Source: an uncultured Bacilli bacterium | GTDB taxonomy: Bacteria > Bacillota_I > Bacilli_A > RF39 > UBA660 | Direction: 5' to 3' | Assembly (NCBI GenBank): GCA_934098345.1 | Contig: CAKONX010000004.1 | Span: 1 to 33,954, forward strand | Length of the DNA stretch: 33,954 nt | Part shown: in pieces, positions 31,431 to 33,954 of the stretch | Position numbering within the stretch: the stretch's first letter is position 1 | Layout of the letters: every line of letters begins with the position of its first letter | The notes under the pieces: generated by a model | Databases searched by the model: none | Told to the model about the DNA's origin: nothing | Seen by the model: the letters and a program-made list of their open reading frames with translations, nothing else | Position numbers and translations under genes: made by a program

Positions 31431-32270
31431 ATGTTAGAGTTTAGAAAAGATGGATATTCTTATAGATTTTCAGACCATTTAGCCAACAGTGACTTTTTAC
31501 TTAAATTTAGGGATTCCAAAGAATTAAGAGACAATTATAAAATTATAGAATCTACTTTTGCTAAAGAAATGGATTTCGTTTTATATGAAAGAGACTTACT
31601 TGATTCTGAATTTGTTAAAGACTATTATTCAGAAGATAATTTTATAGATATTAGAGAAGAAAGTTATGTAATCAAATTTATTGATCCTATTGCAGATCCT
31701 TCTTTGGTAGGAGTAAGAAGCGTTTTAAGTACAGTTTGGGAAAGAAAAGTAAATGTTGAGGGACTACTTTCTTTTGAACTTACATATTCTTATCAAGAAA
31801 TATTACAAAAAGTTTTAGTTTATGTTTATAAAGAACTTGGTAAAGCTGGTCTAGATAACTTAAGAAGCTTAGGACTTGCAAATGGTTTAAGTAATGCTAT
31901 ATTTTCTTTAAAAGATTATGAAAAAATAATACCAGGAACTCATCCTATGGTATTTAATCTTAAAGAAGTTGATCCAATAGTTAGAGTGTTAGAACCTCTT
32001 TACTGTGAAACATTAACAAAATGTGATAACGAAAATATAAAAGCGGCTTTATTCTTTTTATCAGAAATGTTATTTAAAGATGGCCATTTAGTTGATGAAA
32101 GTATTATTGCAGATCAAATAGATTATATTACTAAAGAACTTCCAGATGATGCAAATAAAAAATTAAATCAAACAGACTTTAACATTATTTGTTTCTTGCT
32201 TTGTGAAAGAAAAATAATGGAAGAAAAAGAAACACCGGTACCTGGTAAATATTTAATAAGCGAAGGATAA
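31431..32270 (+). CDS. Hypothetical protein, 279 aa
   Basis: Soluble, acidic, mostly helical by composition. No signal peptide, no membrane segment and no catalytic motif I recognise. SD AAAGGGGTG and a good sigma-A promoter indicate a well-expressed single-gene unit with its own terminator. Function unknown; nothing in the sequence links it to the neighbouring surface-protein genes. Confidence 0.78.
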   Translation: MLEFRKDGYSYRFSDHLANSDFLLKFRDSKELRDNYKIIESTFAKEMDFVLYERDLLDSEFVKDYYSEDNFIDIREESYVIKFIDPIADPSLVGVRSVLSTVWERKVNVEGLLSFELTYSYQEILQKVLVYVYKELGKAGLDNLRSLGLANGLSNAIFSLKDYEKIIPGTHPMVFNLKEVDPIVRVLEPLYCETLTKCDNENIKAALFFLSEMLFKDGHLVDESIIADQIDYITKELPDDANKKLNQTDFNIICFLLCERKIMEEKETPVPGKYLISEG

Positions 32271-32285
32271 AACTTTGCTTTTTTT
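32258..32285 (+). terminator. Terminator of the 31431 gene, stop codon in loop
   Basis: AAGCGAAG pairs with CTTTGCTT (8 bp, one G-U), loop GATAAAA containing the stop TAA (32268-32270), then a T-tract. Confidence 0.85.
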
Positions 32286-32318
32286 ATGTAAACATTTACA
32301 TTTTTAATAATATTACTA

Positions 32319-32347
32319 TTTACGTTAATAATAAATTTAAGTATACT
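32319..32347 (+). promoter_or_regulatory. Promoter of the DGR target gene
   Basis: TTTACG (32319-32324), 17 bp, TATACT (32342-32347). The SD AGGTG follows about 3 bases after the predicted start. Confidence 0.65.
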
Positions 32348-32371
32348 TAATATGATAGGTGTGTGAACTTA

Positions 32372-33778
32372 ATGAAAGGTAAAAAGTATCTTTTTCTTTT
32401 GATTGGATTAGTTTTAGGTGCAAGTATAACTTATGCAGCTGAATTAATAAAAGCAAAAGAGGTTTCATTTAGTAATGGGAAATCAGGCTTAAAAGCAAGT
32501 GATGTTCAAAGTGCAATAGAAGAACTATATAATAAAAATATAAGTGATACATCTTGTAAAAATGTAAGTGTACCAAAACTTGGCGAAGGACTTGTTCCAG
32601 TAACAATAGACGGAGATGGAACAGTTACATACGCAGATACCTCAAAAGAGTGGTATAACTATTGTGATAAAAGATGGGCGAATGCAGTTATTCTTGAAGA
32701 TAATACAAATTACAAAGCAGGAGATATAATACAAGAAAGTGATATAGAATCTTACTTTGTTTGGATACCAAAATATAAATATAAATTATGGAATGTAGAT
32801 GCTCCAGTTGATACAGCTCACGAAATAGATATAGTCTTTGATGAAACAGATACTACTGATATAGAAGGTGTATCTTGTAAAACACCAATGATAAGTGGAG
32901 AAAGTGGAAACTGTAATAATGGAGAGTACATGACACATCCTTCATTTATAAGCATGGGAGTAAATGGATTTTGGGTGGGAAAATTTGAAACAGGATATAA
33001 AGGAGCAACAAGTGCATCAGCTGCTCAAGTAAACTTAAATGACACAAGTAAAGTAATAATAAAACCAAACGTTTATAGTTGGAGAAATATTACTGTTTAT
33101 AACTTATTTTTAAATTCATATAACTATAAACGTGCTTTAGATTCACATATGATAAAAAATATAGAATGGGGAGCAGTTGCATATCTAAGTCATTCTAGAT
33201 ATGGAATAAACAAAGAGTTAAATATAAATAACAATTCAAATTATAAAACAGGTTATTCGGCTTTAAAATCAACAAATCAACAAACATATCCAGGAACAAG
33301 TGGAGATGGCCAAACATACAATTCAGCATATAATACAGAAGTTGGATACCTTGCAAGTACAAGCGGAAATATAAGTGGAATATATGATATGTCTGGTGGA
33401 GCATGGGAATATGTGGCTTCGTATATAAGTGGAAAACTTGGGTCAAGTGGTTTTAGTGCAACAACTTTAGCAAATTATGATAGTAAATATTTTGATGTTT
33501 ATAATGCATCTTCAGCAATTAGTACTTATCAATATAGAATACTAGGTGATGCCACAGGAGAAATGGGACCATTTAAAAGTTATTTGGATGGAGACAATAC
33601 TTCTAGATGGCACTCTAGCTGGTATAGTGACCGTTCGGACTTTGTGGACTCTTCTTACCCTTGGTTCGTTCGAGGCGGGCGTTACACTCATGGCGTGCTT
33701 GTGGGGGCTTTCTATTTCGACAGGTACACTGGAGGGACTAACAGTGACGGTGGTTTCAGAATAGCTCTAACACCATAG
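32372..33778 (+). CDS. Secreted FGE/C-type-lectin-fold protein, target (variable protein) of a diversity-generating retroelement
   Basis: 468 aa from ATG 32372 (the GTG at 32363 abuts the SD). Signal peptide (1-23), then a short stretch SGLKASDVQSAIEELYNK (about 38-55) common in such proteins of gut Firmicutes as I recall. From about 128 on it has the formylglycine-generating-enzyme/sulfatase-modifying fold: YFVWIPKYKYKLW, NGFWVGKFETGY, IYDMSGGAWEYVASY and the end FVRGGRY...GGFRIALTP. The last ~47 codons before FRIALTP are strikingly rich in G/C and poor in A. They vary at sites where DGR template repeats carry AAC/AAT codons. The fold displays these residues on one face for ligand binding. 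The target is probably outside the cell; the ligand is unknown. No reverse transcriptase or template is in view. Confidence 0.9.
   Translation: MKGKKYLFLLIGLVLGASITYAAELIKAKEVSFSNGKSGLKASDVQSAIEELYNKNISDTSCKNVSVPKLGEGLVPVTIDGDGTVTYADTSKEWYNYCDKRWANAVILEDNTNYKAGDIIQESDIESYFVWIPKYKYKLWNVDAPVDTAHEIDIVFDETDTTDIEGVSCKTPMISGESGNCNNGEYMTHPSFISMGVNGFWVGKFETGYKGATSASAAQVNLNDTSKVIIKPNVYSWRNITVYNLFLNSYNYKRALDSHMIKNIEWGAVAYLSHSRYGINKELNINNNSNYKTGYSALKSTNQQTYPGTSGDGQTYNSAYNTEVGYLASTSGNISGIYDMSGGAWEYVASYISGKLGSSGFSATTLANYDSKYFDVYNASSAISTYQYRILGDATGEMGPFKSYLDGDNTSRWHSSWYSDRSDFVDSSYPWFVRGGRYTHGVLVGAFYFDRYTGGTNSDGGFRIALTP
33620..33760 (+). other. DGR variable region (VR)
   Basis: From TGGTATAGTGAC to GGTTTCAGA. 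Adenine is about 12% in 33621-33720, and GC is 48-55% in successive 60-base blocks from 33601 to 33720, against roughly 30% around it. The constant skeleton (TGGTATAG.GAC...TCG...TTTGTG...TCTTCTTACCCTTGG, shown in pieces) is interrupted by codons such as CGT, GAC, GTT, CAT, GTG, CTT and AGG. These sit where known template repeats have AAC or AAT. Codon choice in the whole block differs from the rest of the gene, as expected for sequence copied from a template by mutagenic retrohoming. Confidence 0.85.
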
Positions 33779-33790
33779 AAAGGGAAAAAT

Positions 33791-33954
33791 ATGAAAAATA
33801 AAAAGAAATTAATTGGAATAGCAATATTAATAATGGCAATAGGATTTGCAACAATAAGTACAACATTGATAATAAACGGAAGTACAAAAATAGGAGAAAA
33901 TATAGATGACTTTGATATATATTTTTCAGAGGCAATAGTAGATGGAACAGATAA
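33791..33954 (+). CDS. Start of an exported protein, TasA/SipW-substrate-like (3' end outside window)
   Basis: 54 codons are visible from ATG 33791 behind AAAGGGA. Basic start MKNKKKLIG, hydrophobic core IAILIMAIGFATISTTL, then INGSTKIGENIDDFDIYFS. The N-terminal pattern, basic end + long core + 'T/A-x-INGT/S' strand, is typical of SipW-type signal peptides of TasA/camelysin-like and other surface proteins of this bacterial group. It lies 12 bases after the DGR target gene, so it is probably co-transcribed with it. The rest is cut by the window edge. Confidence 0.7.
   Translation, partial: MKNKKKLIGIAILIMAIGFATISTTLIINGSTKIGENIDDFDIYFSEAIVDGTD

Noticed and set aside
33195..33764. Open frames of 72-83 codons on other frames/strand over the DGR variable region
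   Set aside because: They are shadows: the loss of A/T in this block removes stop codons in all frames. They have no SD and no sensible protein.
32372..33954. DGR reverse transcriptase or template repeat inside the window
   Set aside because: No reverse-transcriptase motif (YxDD) appears in any supported gene, and I see no second copy of the variable region. They must lie outside the window if present.
1..33954. Mycoplasma-type code (UGA = Trp)
   Set aside because: TGA ends the DUF4130 gene, the 22133 gene and the minus-strand carboxypeptidase, with the ATGA overlaps that only make sense if it is a stop.
1..33954. CRISPR arrays, IS elements, phage genes
   Set aside because: No regularly spaced repeats, transposase, integrase or phage structural motifs were seen.

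Overview
This is an AT-rich, densely packed, almost entirely co-directional stretch of chromosome from a low-GC Bacillota. The inference is a small-genome, host-associated member of the Bacilli, of the uncultured gut RF39/Erysipelotrichia type. The gene content supports this: FtsK/SpoIIIE, a pro-SigK-like sigma factor, YqeG-YqeH, sortase and thioester surface protein, an LTA-synthase-like enzyme, and SD-led genes with GTG/TTG starts. TGA is used as a stop at several four-base ATGA gene overlaps, so the genetic code is the standard bacterial one, not the Mycoplasma one.

Layout. 1-959: C-terminal part of an ABC exporter. 1045-3276: ftsK. 3330-5165: three unknown genes, one of them perhaps ADP-ribosyltransferase-like. 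5391-5560: a tRNA pair (CAT anticodon, probably Ile2; Leu-TAG) with its own promoter and terminator. 5705-8020: a transglutaminase-like protein and an unknown protein. 8102-11581: an operon of a radical SAM DNA-repair-type protein, its DUF4130 partner and a divergent GroEL-like chaperonin. 11571-16892: a cell-surface block, with two D,D-carboxypeptidases flanking a thioester/SpaA surface protein, a sortase and a membrane protein. 16956-23989: a long operon with RDD protein, NfnAB, cyclophilin, LTA-synthase-like enzyme, VanZ-like protein, small membrane proteins and an XRE regulator. It meets sigK (minus strand) tail to tail at a perfect palindromic terminator. 24803-25687: YwaF/TMEM164-like membrane protein and a small Cys-rich lipoprotein-like frame. 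25767-27203: a secreted two-TM protein with Cys-rich C-terminal repeats. 27265-31369: yqeG-yqeH-mutL-CAP operon. 31431-32270: unknown. 32372-33778: a secreted formylglycine-generating-enzyme-fold protein whose last ~50 codons carry the hallmark of a diversity-generating retroelement (DGR) variable region. 33791-end: the start of a further exported protein.

The most exciting feature is the DGR target gene at the right edge. Over about 140 bp the base composition jumps from about 30% to about 50% GC and adenine falls to about 12%, in the exact place where C-type-lectin/FGE-fold DGR proteins are diversified. The template repeat and reverse transcriptase are not in this window. Second is the orphan chaperonin in a DNA-repair-type operon. 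Third is an expression layout seen again and again. Stop codons sit inside terminator hairpins. T-tracts run into the next -35 box. In many genes the -10 box is placed so that the mRNA should begin at, or within a few bases of, the Shine-Dalgarno sequence.
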